Origin: Biomphalaria glabrata
Taxonomy: Eukaryota; Mollusca; Gastropoda; Planorbidae
DNA: 64,000 bases
Reading direction: 5' to 3'
Assembly (NCBI RefSeq): GCF_947242115.1
Contig: NC_074711.1
Coordinates: forward strand, 7,816,434 to 7,880,433
A program made the position numbers and the translations under genes. Below are positions 1 through 11,900 of this stretch, piece by piece (position 1 is the stretch's first letter; each line of letters begins with the position of its first letter). A model generated the notes under the pieces. The model was not told the DNA's origin and ran no database searches. It saw only the letters and a list, made by a program, of their open reading frames with translations.

Positions 1-61
1 TTTAAAAGATTTAAAAAAAAAATAGATTCAAGTTATCCAGGACTCTAAATGAAAAATTTGC

Positions 62-170
62 TTGTTTGATCTGCTTCTGATATTCCTTCAGATATGAAGA
101 TTATAAGATCTTAGTCCAAACTTTATGTAGAGGATGGCAGCAGGCAGAGTTTTTATAACTTGTTTTTAAA
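62..170 (+). repeat. SINE-like repeat (family B), fragment
   Basis: The stretch with a ttccttcag / gaag / tccaaac / gcagg pattern matches better preserved copies at 13722-13870, 43125-43330 and 62950-63085. Those copies carry a tRNA-like B box (gggtttgaaccc). This copy is diverged and lacks a clear B box. Confidence 0.5.
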
Positions 171-199
171 TTACAGATGTTCCTCCAAAAGAGGAGATA

Positions 200-1990
200 A
201 TTATGTCTCAGGCATATCTATGTCTATGAATCTAGTCATGCATGTCTCAGGCATATCTATGTCTATGAATCTAGTCATGCATGTCTCAGGCATATCTATG
301 TCTATGAATCTAGTCATGCATGTCTCAGGCATATCTATGTCTATGAATCTAGTCATGCATGTCTCAGGCATATCTATGTCTATGAATCTAGTCATGCATG
401 TCTCAGGCATATCTATGTCTATGAATCTAGTCATGCATGTCTCAGGCGTATCTATGTCTATGAATCTAGTCATGCATGTCTCAGGCATATCTATGTCTAT
501 GAATCTAGTCATGCATGTCTCAGGCGTATCTATGTCTATGTCTATGAATCTAGTCGTGCATGTCTCAGGCATATCTATGTCTATGAATCTAGTCATGCAT
601 TTCTCAGGCATATCTATGTCTATGAATCTAGTAATGCATGTCTCAGGCATATCTATGTCTATGAATCTAGTCATGCATGTCTCAGGCATATCTATGTCTA
701 TGAATCTAGTCATGCATGTCTTAGGCATATCTATGTCTATGAATCTAGTCATGCATGTCTCAGGCATATCTATGTCTATGAATCTAGTCATGCATGTCTC
801 AGGCATATCTATGTCTATGAATCTAGTCATGCATGTCTTAGGCATATCTATGTCTATGAATCTAGTAATGCATGTCTCAGGCATATCTATGTCTATGAAT
901 CTAGTCATGCATGTCTCAGGCATATCTATGTCTATGAATCTAGTCATGCATGTCTCAGGCGTATCTATGTCTATGAATCTAGTCATGCATGTCTCAGGCA
1001 TATCTATGTCTATGAATCTAGTCATGCATGTCTCAGGCATATCTATGTCTATGAATCTAGTCATGCAAGTCTCAGGCATATCTATGTCTATGAATCTAGT
1101 CATGCATGTCTCAGGCATATCTATGTCTATGAATCTAGTCATGCATGTCTCAGGCATATCTATGTCTATGAATCTAGTCATGCATGTCTCAGGCATATCT
1201 ATGTCTATGAATCTAGTCATGCATGTCTCAGGCATATCTATGTCTATGAATCTAGTCATGCATGTCTCAGGCATATCTATGTCTATGAATCTAGTCATGC
1301 ATGTCTCAGGCATATCTATGTCTATGAATCTAGTAATGCATGTCTCAGGCATATCTATGTCTATGAATCTAGTCATGCATGTCTCAGGCATATCTATGTC
1401 TATGAATCTAGTCATGCATGTCTCAGGCGTATCTATGTCTATGAATCTAGTCATGCATGTCTCAGGCATATCTATGTCTATGAATCTAGTCATGCATGTC
1501 TCAGGCATATCTATGTCTATGAATCTAGTCATGCATGTCTCAGGCATATCTATGTCTATGAATCTAGTCATGCATGTCTCAGGCATATCTATGTCTATGA
1601 ATCTAGTCATGCATGTCTCAGGCATATCTATGTCTATGAATCTAGTCATGCATGTCTCAGGCATATCTAGTCATGCATGTCTCAGGCATATCTATGTCTA
1701 TGAATCTAGTCATGCATGTCTCAGGCATATCTATGTCTATGAATCTAGTCATGCATGTCTCAGGCATATCTATGTCTATGAATCTAGTCATGCATGTCTC
1801 AGGCATATCTATGTCTATGAATCTAGTCATGCATGTCTCAGGCATATCTATGTCTATGAATCTAGTCATGCATGTCTCAGGCATATCTATGTCTATGAAT
1901 CTAGTCATGCATGTCTCAGGCATATCTATGTCTATGAATCTAGTCATGCATGTCTCAGGCATATCTTTGTCTATGAATCTAGTCATGCAT
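200..1990. repeat. 39-bp minisatellite, about 45 copies
   Basis: Tandem array of a 39-bp unit (atgtctcaggcatatctatg followed by tctatgaatctagtcatgc) with very little divergence. One unit is 45 bp (near 525-545) and one is shortened (near 1665-1675). Because 39 is a multiple of three, both strands are open for hundreds of codons, but the translation is only a 13-residue repeat, so I do not call a gene. The right edge runs straight into a LINE 3' end through a catgcatg stretch that other copies of that LINE also carry, which suggests the array grew out of the LINE tail. Confidence 0.95.
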
Positions 1991-2210
1991 GTTAATAAGT
2001 GACTTCAATTCTGATAAGTTGTTGGTTTGTCTGACTTATTCTGGCAACTATTCTATGCTCTTAATCCCACAAGGGAAGAAGGATTGCTTGTACCAATTTA
2101 TCCTAGCATTTGAAATTTGTAATGACAGGAGCGCCAACCACCAAACCAGGCAGCCGCAATCTGCCAACCTATACATGCTCTTTGAATATTTGACCAAATG
2201 GTTTTGATTT
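1990..2210 (-). mobile_element. LINE 3' end fragment (CR1/L2-like family)
   Basis: Matches the 3' tails at 6268-6430, 26057-26262 and 36977-37170 (ccaatgacttaaattctgcc, ggcaactattc, gggaagaagga, tttgtcctagca). Only tail sequence is present and it has no coding potential. Orientation is taken from the 36977-37640 copy, where reverse transcriptase lies on the minus strand. Confidence 0.7.
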
Positions 2211-2344
2211 CATATATTTCTATTTGTCCTGCAGGATGTTTGATTTGTGTAACAGATTATATGGAACTAATTAAATCACTTAAGGAAAAAAAATCAAAAT
2301 ACAATAATTTCTGCATTATAGCTCAACTTGTATTTTTTTTACAG

Positions 2345-2763
2345 ATGCTCCTGCTGTAGGGTTCAATGCTTGTGTTTCTGAGGAGTCAGCAACATTTGAT
2401 TTAGTAAAAAATGAAATATTAACATGTTTCACTTCTGTGACTGAAGATATACAAGACAACTTTGATTCAGAAAGTGGAATTTTCACAGTCCCATTTGATG
2501 GTTTATATCTGTGTGGTCTATTTATTGATATCATTACCTTTGTGCAACATGATTTGGAATTCTGTATATATGTCAGGGAAACTGATGGTACTGAGACTGT
2601 TATAGCTCATTGTCACTGTAGACAGCGAAACATCACTGTCAGTGATGTTGTCATTAAACAGCTTAGAGAAAATGATGAGCTCTTTGTTAGTTCAAATCAT
2701 AGCTGTAAGAAATTAAAGTTTAGCAATTATTCTCATTTTATGTGTGCACTAATCAAAGATTAG
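2345..2763 (+). CDS. Gene A: C1q-like domain terminal exon
   Basis: Last exon of a coiled-coil/C1q gene; upstream exons are left of the window or lost among repeats. The acceptor (ttttttttacag) leaves a split codon (two bases) exactly as in genes B, C and D. The reading frame runs 138 complete codons to TAG. Visible C1q features: an N-terminal VGFNACVS strand, FDSESGIFTVPFDGLYLCGL (the F-xxx-TG-F-T-P-x-GLY core), a loop with ENDELFVSS and a closing SNYSHFMCALIKD strand. C1q domains form trimeric jelly-roll heads that bind pathogen or self ligands; that role is inferred from the family. AATAAA signals lie about 70 and 105 bases after the stop. It is convergent with gene B. I see no preceding small linker exon in frame, so this could be a partial or damaged locus. 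Confidence 0.8.
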
Positions 2764-2834
2764 TCAATCTAAGACTTGACAGCTACATAATTCAAACAAT
2801 TTATTTTAATTGTTCGAAGTAATTTTAGCCAAAT

Positions 2835-2878
2835 CAATAAATGGCTATCAATGTTGCATGTTAATCAATGAATAAAAC
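2835..2878 (+). promoter_or_regulatory. Polyadenylation signals of gene A
   Basis: Two AATAAA hexamers (near 2836 and 2871) follow the gene A stop codon at a normal distance for a 3' UTR end. Confidence 0.5.
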
Positions 2879-2899
2879 TCTGCCTTTTAGCTTTAATAA

Positions 2900-2965
2900 C
2901 ATTGTTTATTCTTTTTTACAAAGCTTATATCAACTTACTCTGTCTTTCTGGTAAAAAGGGATTCC
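2900..2965 (+). repeat. Interspersed repeat (aaagcttatatcaact family), short copy
   Basis: Begins tttacaaagcttatatcaac followed by a tctgtctttctggtaaaaa run. The same repeat lies just after the C1q exons of gene C (39208) and gene D (about 56985), and also at 62285-62640 and (minus) 50735-50890. Confidence 0.65.
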
Positions 2966-3116
2966 TTTGGTTTGGTTTGGTTCCCTCAACTGAGAGGATA
3001 GCTCTGAGGTATTTAAAAAAACTACTTTTGGTACTGACACTTGTTAGCTTTTCACCTCCAATACTGATGCCCCTTTTATTGACCTTCAGACTTGATAATA
3101 TGATGTTAATGTTATG

Positions 3117-3833
3117 CAGGGCCGGTCCTAGAGGTTGCGGGGCCCTATGTAAAATGGATTGTTCTGGGCCTAGTCTGGGTAGGGATAAGGATAATAAGAA
3201 AATTAAGATTTTTTGTTTGAAAATAAATTCATTTTTGCATTTTATTCGTATTTTACTAAGTGCAAAATCAAGATCAAATTAACTTTACGAGCCATCTACA
3301 ATAGAAGGTAGACTTCTAACATAAAGCCGATGAACATTCAGATCTGCCTTTTAGATTTACTATAGACAATCTAAATATCGCTTTTGAATTTTTTTTAAAG
3401 AGATCGAGATAGATTTAGATCTATATTTGTAGGCCTAAGAGAGTGACTATTAAATTAAGTATTGGAACTTACTGTTTTGGTTAAAATTCACCTTATTAAT
3501 TAAATGAAAGCTGACAATGCCACTTTTTTTTATCACGAGTAGGATTGGCGTTTTCCATAATGAATGACACACCAAAATTAGTCTTCAATTTTGTCTATTT
3601 TTTTTTAGAAGTTTTGAGTTTTCAGGATATTTTAATAATTTCAGGAGATTTTCATGACTTTTTTTGTATATTTTGTAATTTCAGGAGATTTCCAGGAGCT
3701 CCTGGAAAATCAGGAGACCGTGGAAACTCTGTTATAAGTAAAAATGGTTTAATTTAACAATTTATAACTAGAGTTACCTCTGGGCCTATGAAAGTGCTGG
3801 GCCCACTGCGGCCGCATAGGTTGCAGTGCCCTA
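3117..3833. mobile_element. Non-autonomous hAT-type DNA transposon
   Basis: Left end cagggccggtcctag and right end ttgcagtgccctag form imperfect inverted termini rich in GGGCC. It is flanked by near-identical 8-bp direct repeats (atgttatg at 3109-3116, gtgttatg at 3834-3841), as expected for hAT elements. There is no transposase. The interior includes a collagen-like-looking gctcctggaaaatcaggaga stretch, which is repeat sequence and not a gene. Confidence 0.65.
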
Positions 3834-3841
3834 GTGTTATG

Positions 3842-5180
3842 TCGGATTATGAATAGTGGGACTATCAAGTGTCAACTTTAATCATGTAAAATATATTTGG
3901 TCAACCACCTTAATGTCAATTTGTTGTTTTTATTATTGTTGTAAACCGTAAGCCTTTTTCATTCCATTATTTATACTTATATAATGTATTATACTTTATC
4001 ATTTGCAATAAATTTTATGTTATTAATTAGATTGTTGAATGGCATTGATGTTTTATGTGAAAGTAAACTTTAGAACAAAAAATGTGATGTGTAGTTATTA
4101 TGATAAAAATGCATTTTTAAAATCTTTATCTATTGAAGATTAACTTGTTAAGTTAAACTCCTAAGAACAATTGATGCTCGGGTAGGCATGGTAATCAAGT
4201 GATTGAGGTTACCCTTTTGACCTGTATTTTAAACAATCATAATCTAATGTTTGCAACTGTATAATTGAAAACTTTGTCTTGAAAACTTTGTCTTTCTCAG
4301 TTTGTGTGTTTCCATATTATCATATTCAGTATTGTCTGTCAGCTCCAAAATATTTGTCTCTTTACAATACTGTTATGAGGAAATGAATCATTTAAGATCT
4401 GCAATAAATAAGTACCTGGTGTTCTTTGCTATAAGAACACCATAGTTCTGTGATACAATTATAAAGTTGCTTGTGCGTCATTGAGCTTAGGCTGTTTTAA
4501 TTAAATATTTGTCTCTTTACAATACTGTTATGAGGGAACAACCATTTAAGATCTGCAATAAATAAGTATTGTGTTCAGTGACATGAGAACACCATAGTTC
4601 TGTGATACAATTATAAAGTTGCTTGTGAGTCATTGAGCTTAGGCTGTTTTAATGAAGTAACTTGTGATTTTCTTTAGCCTAGTGGTCCAGTTGAGAAAAA
4701 AAAAAAAGCACAATATAGAAGAAAAAAAAAATTTTTGCCCTCCTAATTCTTGTACTTTTTCTTTATGTAAAAACACACTTTACAAAACTATCATTGTGCA
4801 TAATTAGGTAAATGAATAAAATAGTTATGCAGATTTTCCTAAACTTTAAACTAGTCAAATTTAATGTTTGCTAATTTTATTTGCAGCTACCGGTATATTG
4901 CATGATCAAATAATATGTTGAACTGTTTTTTCTTTGGCTACCAAACCATTAAGAGATATTTCATGAATATGATTGATTAGCTAAAACGTAGGTTGCATTT
5001 ATTTGTACATACATGTATGTATGATTTATTAAAATATGATAGACTACAAAAAGTTCATTATTTTAAATACTATGTATATATATATTTAATCATATATAAT
5101 TATGTACAATTTATTTATAAAAAAACAACACTGAATGTATCAAAACTCATAAGTCTTATAACTTGTCTATAAACAGGCTG
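3842..5180. other. AT-rich intergenic region between genes A and B
   Basis: No exon or RNA gene seen. It contains a tandem duplication of about 155 bp (4348-4504 and 4505-4655), poly-A tracts near 4695-4735 and AT dinucleotide runs near 5080. Confidence 0.6.
4348..4655. repeat. Direct tandem duplication, about 155 bp x 2
   Basis: Both halves begin atatttgtctctttacaata and end with gcttaggctgttttaat. They share the gaacaccatagttctgtgat core and differ by small indels and substitutions around aagtacctggtgttc versus aagtattgtgttcag. Confidence 0.9.
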
Positions 5181-5189
5181 CTTGTTCGA

Positions 5190-5465
5190 AATATTAGTCT
5201 GTCTCACTAAGACTCACGGTGTCCCCCGCTATGGGGAGGAAGAGGAAACCTTGTCCAATATTCTTTTTACTAGTCCTCATTTTCTCAACTCCAATGTGCC
5301 ATTTCTGGAAAGCTTCATTCTTTAAAATTATACAAAAACTTACAAGCATTACGTACAACCACAATATTTTTGTTTACTGCAGAAGAAAGAATTGAAGCCT
5401 TTCAAACTCATACTCCGAGGACTTAAGTGAAGACACTAGTGATGATGAAAATAACAAAACTATTT
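5190..5465 (+). mobile_element. 5'-truncated copy of the RNase H-type LINE
   Basis: Shares the 3' part of the LINE at 9880-13365: the cys-motif coding stretch (acggtgtcc / gctatgggga / agaggaaacc), cttactccgaggacttaa-like sequence and a terminal gatgatgaaa tail. Diverged and non-coding. It sits between convergent genes A and B, just downstream of the gene B stop. Confidence 0.7.
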
Positions 5466-5479
5466 ATTGATGGTCGGCT

Positions 5480-5904
5480 CTAAAATTTACTCAGCAAAAC
5501 ACAAGAAAAACTGGAATTCGCTCCCAATTGCAAACCCAAATAATTGTCATTTGATCTGACATAAACCTGATCATCTTTGTTCAGATCTAGAGCAACTATA
5601 TCAAGCCCAATTATATCCTTGGACAGACATTTGGAAAATGCCGCCAAGTCTTCATTGTGTTTGTCTTTGCGACAGACATTAAATGTCACTTTCAAGTCAT
5701 TGAGAGTTTCCAGTTTCAGACAAACTAAATACAGCCCATTACAAGGTGCTATATATATGCCAGTGTTGGTGTCAAAATTCTTTGATTGGCTGGATGCCAG
5801 GTTGATTCTTTGATTGAAGAAGGGAAATATTTGGTCTTTTCTCACATCAATCTCCAGGTTCTCTCCCAGTTCAACACAAAAAGCTTCATGTGTCTCTTTA
5901 GATT
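5480..5904 (-). CDS. Gene B exon 6 (C1q-like head)
   Basis: Acceptor tattctaacag at 5906-5905, split-codon start, stop at 5482-5480. It encodes SKETHEAFCVELGENLEI, then the C1q core, ending SSFSCVLLSKF. The cysteines in PCNGLYLVCL match those in the other paralogues. Confidence 0.85.
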
Positions 5905-8900
5905 CTGTTAGAATAAAGTAATAACCATTTTTTTTATAAAGTTAATTTAAAAAATTTAATGATAACCAAACCCCAAACTTTGTAACTATCTATCCAGAGC
6001 AATGCTTCTTCAGCCTTAACGTGGCTCTTTGGTGGAAACTGTCATTATAGGAGACGATTAGGCCAATAGGGAAACAAAAAAGAACCATTGGTAGGGTGCT
6101 TAAGGACCGAGTCTATTGCACTGGTGAGGATGGAAGAAAGCCTCAACAAACATGTCACTGTCCACACACAGTTCCTCAAAGGACCGTTGTTATTGAGGAC
6201 TCCTTCACGGCTTATGTGGTACAGAGAATGATTATGGGATATGGAGATCTTATCTTATATAATACAGACGTTACTTCAAAAAAGAAGATGATTGCGCCCT
6301 AAGCGTCAAGCATTTAGTCATGCATATTAACCAATGACTTAAATTCTGCCAAGTCACTGATTTTCAAGGCTAGCTCAGCCAACCCATTCCATGCTCTGTA
6401 ATTCATCTAATTCTCTTTGTAAAATTTCTGTATTTTGTGTTGTTTGTATTGCTCTATATATTATGCAATCATCTGCGAATAATCTGACTTTTGTTCCTGA
6501 ACTAATGCAATGTGGTAAATCATTAATGTGAATTAAAAATAGTAGTGGACCTAAGACTGCTCCTTGAAATACGCCTGAGTTTACTGTTATTGATGTTGAT
6601 TTAGAGCCATTTATTATTACAGTTTGTCCTCTCCCTATCAGAAAATCTTTAATCCACTGTCAATGCCAAAATATTTTAATTTTTTAAGCAAACTATGGTG
6701 GTGAACTTTGTCAAAAGCTTTGGAAAAATCTAGTAAGATAGCAACTATTTGCTCACTGTTATCTAAACCTTTTGAAAAATCATCAATTAGACCTATTATT
6801 TGTGTTTCACATGATCTATATTTCCTAAAGCCATGTAGGTATGGAAAAAGGACATTATGTTTGTCTAAGTGGTTTATGATGTTTCTACATATTATGTGCT
6901 CACTAGTGTTAGTGAGATTCACTGATGGGCTCGGCCATTGGCCTCATTTCTAATCTGACAGCCTTGGGATATAAGTGATCGGTAATAGGGATGTAATAAT
7001 TTACATCTGCTTGGATCTTTCCCAAACAGAAGTCAGATGGGAAGATCTATCTGTGTGTCCCATTTAAATATCTTATAAATTGAAAACGTGTTAAAAAAGT
7101 TCTAACTATTTGACAAGTAAAGCGCAACCAAGATTGTAAGTTAAATTTAAATATTTGGGCTCATTAGGACGGTACGAGAGTATATGAGGATGGAAGACAG
7201 CAGAAATAAAAAACAAGGTAGGTCATGACCAAGCGATAGGTATGGGCGAGGCGAGTGAAATGTTCAGTGTAGCTTAAATCTATCTATCTACCCATCTCTC
7301 TCTATCTATCTACCCATCTCTCTCTATAAATCTATCTATCTATCTACCCATCTCTCTCTATAAATCTATCTATCTACCCATCTCTCTCTATAAATCTATC
7401 TACCCATCTCTCTCTATAAATCTATCTATCTACCCATCTCTCTCTATAAATCTATCTCTTTCTATGTGTCTAATAGTTTATAGGGATTAATGTTGTTACT
7501 CAAATCTAAACGAAAATCTTGTCAATAAAACCAAATGAAATAGCATATGAACAACATACCTAGATGGAGAATTCTTGATAACAATTGAACTACTTGACTT
7601 GATACATCATTATTCTATGAAAAAAAAATGTTATATACCAGTATTGTAAGATTTTCCAGCAGTAAACACAAACGCATACAATGTAACTATTGGTTTTATT
7701 TTTTTAATGAGCTATTTGTTACAAAATATTATTTTTTTAATCAAAGTTCTTCTATGGACAAAGCAACACCTAAGTTGATATGTCATTATGTTTTCTGTCC
7801 AGCTGTTGGCCCCGTAATGACCCCTTTCCAAGTATCTAAACAAATCAAAATATTTTTTTAATATATGAATATTAACCTCACCTTTTTATCTATTGTGGCT
7901 AACTTAGCTTCCATAACGCCGAATTTTTTAATCTGTTCTTTCATATATGCAGCCGTAGAAATATTTGTGGCTGAGAGTTGAAATAAACGGTCTGTTGTTT
8001 CTATTTTCTGCTTGTCGAATTTTAGACATAGTTGTTTGAAGTCTGTATTTATTTGCTTATAATTAGCTGTTATGGATTCCGATTGAGACTTTAAGGCATT
8101 GGCTGATTCATATTTAGGTTGGGATTTTGTTTCCAGGTCTTGCAACTGTTTTGCTTTAAGTTTTTCTGAGTCCTCAAAACGTTTTTCTAAACTTCTCAAG
8201 TTCTCTTCCTGGACTTTCAATGACTTCTGTACTTGGCCATAAGACTCATTCACATGTTTCACATCATTAGCCAATTGGGCAAAAAAGGACTTTACCCATT
8301 TAGTTTGATCATCTAATGACCCACTTTGCGCCAGATACTCTTTAACCTTGATAAGAATACTGTTCTCTGTTAATCTCTCCTGAAGCAGTAGCTCTTCTAA
8401 TTTTGTATTATGTTCAGTAACCGATAACTCTACACTATGAAGTCGGTCAGTTACATCGGGTGTACTGCCTAACTTGAACATTTCTATGACCTGGCTCGAC
8501 AAAGATTCATTTTGACTCTGGAGATGTGACATAAAGTTACTAGCGGCCTCCAGTTCTCGCATTACCGCCTCAAATTTGAAATGAAAACTTTGTTCCATTT
8601 CTGCTTGAAGTTTAGACTTTCGTTCATTTTGTTTGACTAGCTGTTTGAGCTGGTGTTTCAACAGTTTCATGTCTTTGGCTTGAGTCGTTACCATGGTTTC
8701 TAGTTTGTGAGTTTTCTGGACAGTCTCTTTGTCATCTGTATAAGAGAGAGAAAAAAGTTAACTTACAGACTGTAGTCAATATGTATTGTGGTATGTTTCC
8801 AAGTTTTTGTCATTTTTTTATTCTTTTTGTCATGTATTAGTCTTGTTTTCTACATGTTATTTGATTCATGTTTTTGCCATGATATTTGATTTATGTTTTT

Positions 8901-11900
8901 GTCATGTTATTTGATTCTTGTTTTTTTTCCCCATGATATTTGATTTTTTTTTTTTTTTGTCATGTTTGAGATGTTAAAGTCATGTATTTTTCATGTTTCT
9001 TTTTGTGTTATGATTTTTGTTTTATGTTTTTGTGCCATATGGTTTGATTCATGTATGCATCATATTTGTGTCATATTGTTTGATTCATGTATGTGTCATA
9101 TTTGTGTCATGTTGTTTGATTCATGTATGTGTCATATTAGTGTCATGTTGTTTAATTCATGTATGTGTCATATTAGTGTCATGTTTGATTCGTGTACCAG
9201 TATGTGTCATATTTGTGTCATGTTTGATTCATGTATGTGTCATATTTGTGTCATATTTGATTCATGTATGTGTCATATTTGTGTCATGTTGTTTAATTTA
9301 TGTATGTGTCATATTTGTGTCATCTTGTTTGATTTGTGTATGTGACATATTAGTGTCATGTTTGATTTGTGTACCGGTATGTGTCATATTTGTGTCATGT
9401 TGTTTAATTCATGTATGTGTCATATTTGTGTCATCTTGTTTGATTCGTGTATGTGACATATTTGTGTCATATTGTTTGGTTCATATTTGTGTCATGATGT
9501 TTGAATTAGGTTCGAACTACAAATAAAGATAAATATTTTACTAAACCTTGATCTTTTGTGTTATATTCGTTTAAAGTTGTATTTCTGTCAACAGGTTCAG
9601 CCATATCTTCATCATCTGTAAAATAAGAAATAGATCTTGACATTTATATGCTGTTTAATCGCAAAACGTGTTTTAAAGCACATTCTGAATAAAGAAATTA
9701 TTAGAAATGAGCACATCAGAAATTTCAAGTACATGATATATACCTTTAACCAAAATTTAAAAAATCCGCAAATCAGCAACTTAAGCTAACATAATATTAT
9801 CTGTGACTCATCACAATAAGCTGACATTATAATTTCTGTTTATCAGTACCTACAGCCATAATTTGGAAAAATAATAGACCTTCAATTGCATCAATGTTTA
9901 TAATCCACCAAAACAAGAACTGGCTTTAGATGTCAGAGAAACAATAACTGTAGACACTATCATAGCTGGAGATCTAAATGCCCATTCACCTTCCTAGGGC
10001 TATGATGACACTGATCAGTCTGGTAAAAAAGTTCATGACCTGTGCAATTCTACTAACCTTTTTCTTTTGCAAAATAAACACTCTCCTCCTACTCTTCTGC
10101 ATGCTAGCAATGGTTCACTATCACGACCAGATCTTTCTTTAGTCTCTGCTAATTTGGAATCTGTCATAACTTATCAAGTACTAGACGATATTGGTAGTGA
10201 CCACCTTCCAATATTACTGACTGCCACTCTTTCTAAAATGAACATCAAGACCACTAAAGAACCACGAAAGTGGTGCTATAGTAAGGCTAATTGGCAAGGA
10301 TACAAGACAGCTGTCGAAAATGCCCTTGAAAAAATCAATGTAGAGTCTAGCTCTGTCGACCTTGTGTACCGTCAAATAACAACAGCTATCCTGGGCATGG
10401 CTAAAAGGTTTATTCCTCGAACTTACCCTTGTAAAAAATTCAAAAACTTTTGGACGGCTGAAATCAACAAACTTGTTATGGCCCGGAGAAGGGCATACAA
10501 AAAGGTCCAAAAGAACCCAAACAATACAACAGACTTAGCCTACTAGTCAAAACGTCTGTTAACAGGGAAAAACGAGAACGTTGGACCAACACCTGTGCAA
10601 GGTTAAACCTAAGGGATAGCTCTAAGGCTTGGAGTCTTCTGAGAAATCTCGAAAATGCTGGGCGTACGAAAACAGCAACCCCATTATCTTCACCGAGTGG
10701 GGTAACCATTTCATCGAAAAAGAAAATTGCCACCTTGTTGAACAAATATTTTGCCAAGATCAACAAGGCTGCCAAGAAGTCCCCAATGTCCAAAGCCATT
10801 GATAAAGCTCGCAAAGCTGATGAAAAAAAAGACCGAAAGGAACCACAGACCGAAAGTGCTGAGGGAACGATGAACTCCCCATTCTCGATAGGCGAGCTTA
10901 ATGCTGCCATAAGGAAATGCCAGCTTAAAAAGGCTCCCAGGCCGGATGGTATTACCCCCAAAATGCTTAAACATGTAGGGGGGAAAGGAAGGGCCGTGCT
11001 CTTGGCATTCGTAAATAGAACCTGGGACCATCTGCCCAGGGCCTGGAAACGTGCCACCATTATTCCTATACCAAAAAAGGGAAAAGATGCTTCCACTGCT
11101 GAGGGCTACAGGCCCATCTCACTCACATCTTGTGTGGGAAAGATGGCTGAAAAAATGGTAAATGAGTGTCTGGTTTGGTACCTTGAGAGTGCCCGTCTTA
11201 TAGCTTCAGAACAGGCTAGTTTCAGGGCTGGAATGTCCGCTATAGACCAAGTCAACATCTTTGTGCAGAGCGTAGCAGATGGATTCCAAAGGACCGAAAG
11301 CACATACGCAGTCTTCATTGACTTAAAACAGGCATATGATAAAGTATGGCGGCCTGGTTTGCTTCATAAGATATGAGCCGTGGGGGTGCGGGGACGGATA
11401 TATTACTGGATTAGAGACTTCCTACAAGAGCGTACAATAAGAACAAGGATGTACGGAGAAGTCTCAGGGGAAATGACCCTCGAGCACGGCCTCCCCCAGG
11501 GCTCCGTCCTGTCATGCGCCCTTTTCACGGCCTTCATAAATGACCTACCGGCTCAGCTAAAATGCCAAAAGCTGCTATATGCTGATGATATTGTCCTTTG
11601 GAAATCCGGAAGGAGCGCAACCTCTATACAAAAAGTGCTTCAAGAAGACCTCCATACGCTCTGCTCATACACACAAAAATGGAGGCTAGAAATAAACACC
11701 TCCAAGACGGTCTATTCTCTGTTCACGCTCGGGACTGGCATTCTCTGGCAACCTTTCCAGCTCTCCCTCAACGGAGTGGCTCTCAGCATGGAAAAGCTAC
11801 CCAAGTACCTTGGTGTAACTTTAGATCGCAAACTAAAAATGTGTGAGCACATCCAGGATGTTGTAAGAAAGGCCTCAGGGAAACTTTGCATTGTGCGGAA

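Noticed and set aside
160-2002. Long open frames (611, 487 and over 100 codons) on both strands
   Set aside because: They are translations of a 39-bp tandem repeat whose length is divisible by three; no start context, domain or splice logic supports a gene.
3545-3757. Collagen-like GAPGKSGDRGN stretch near gene A
   Set aside because: Tempting beside a C1q exon, but it lies inside a non-autonomous hAT element with no Gly-X-Y run beyond a few residues.
7822-7835. Alternative exon 5 of gene B
   Set aside because: Has a good acceptor, but its usable donor gives the wrong phase and creates a stop in the C1q exon; 7560-7614 fits.
8962-9526. Cys/Val/Ile-rich frames of 127 and 169 codons
   Set aside because: Translation of a degenerate intronic minisatellite.
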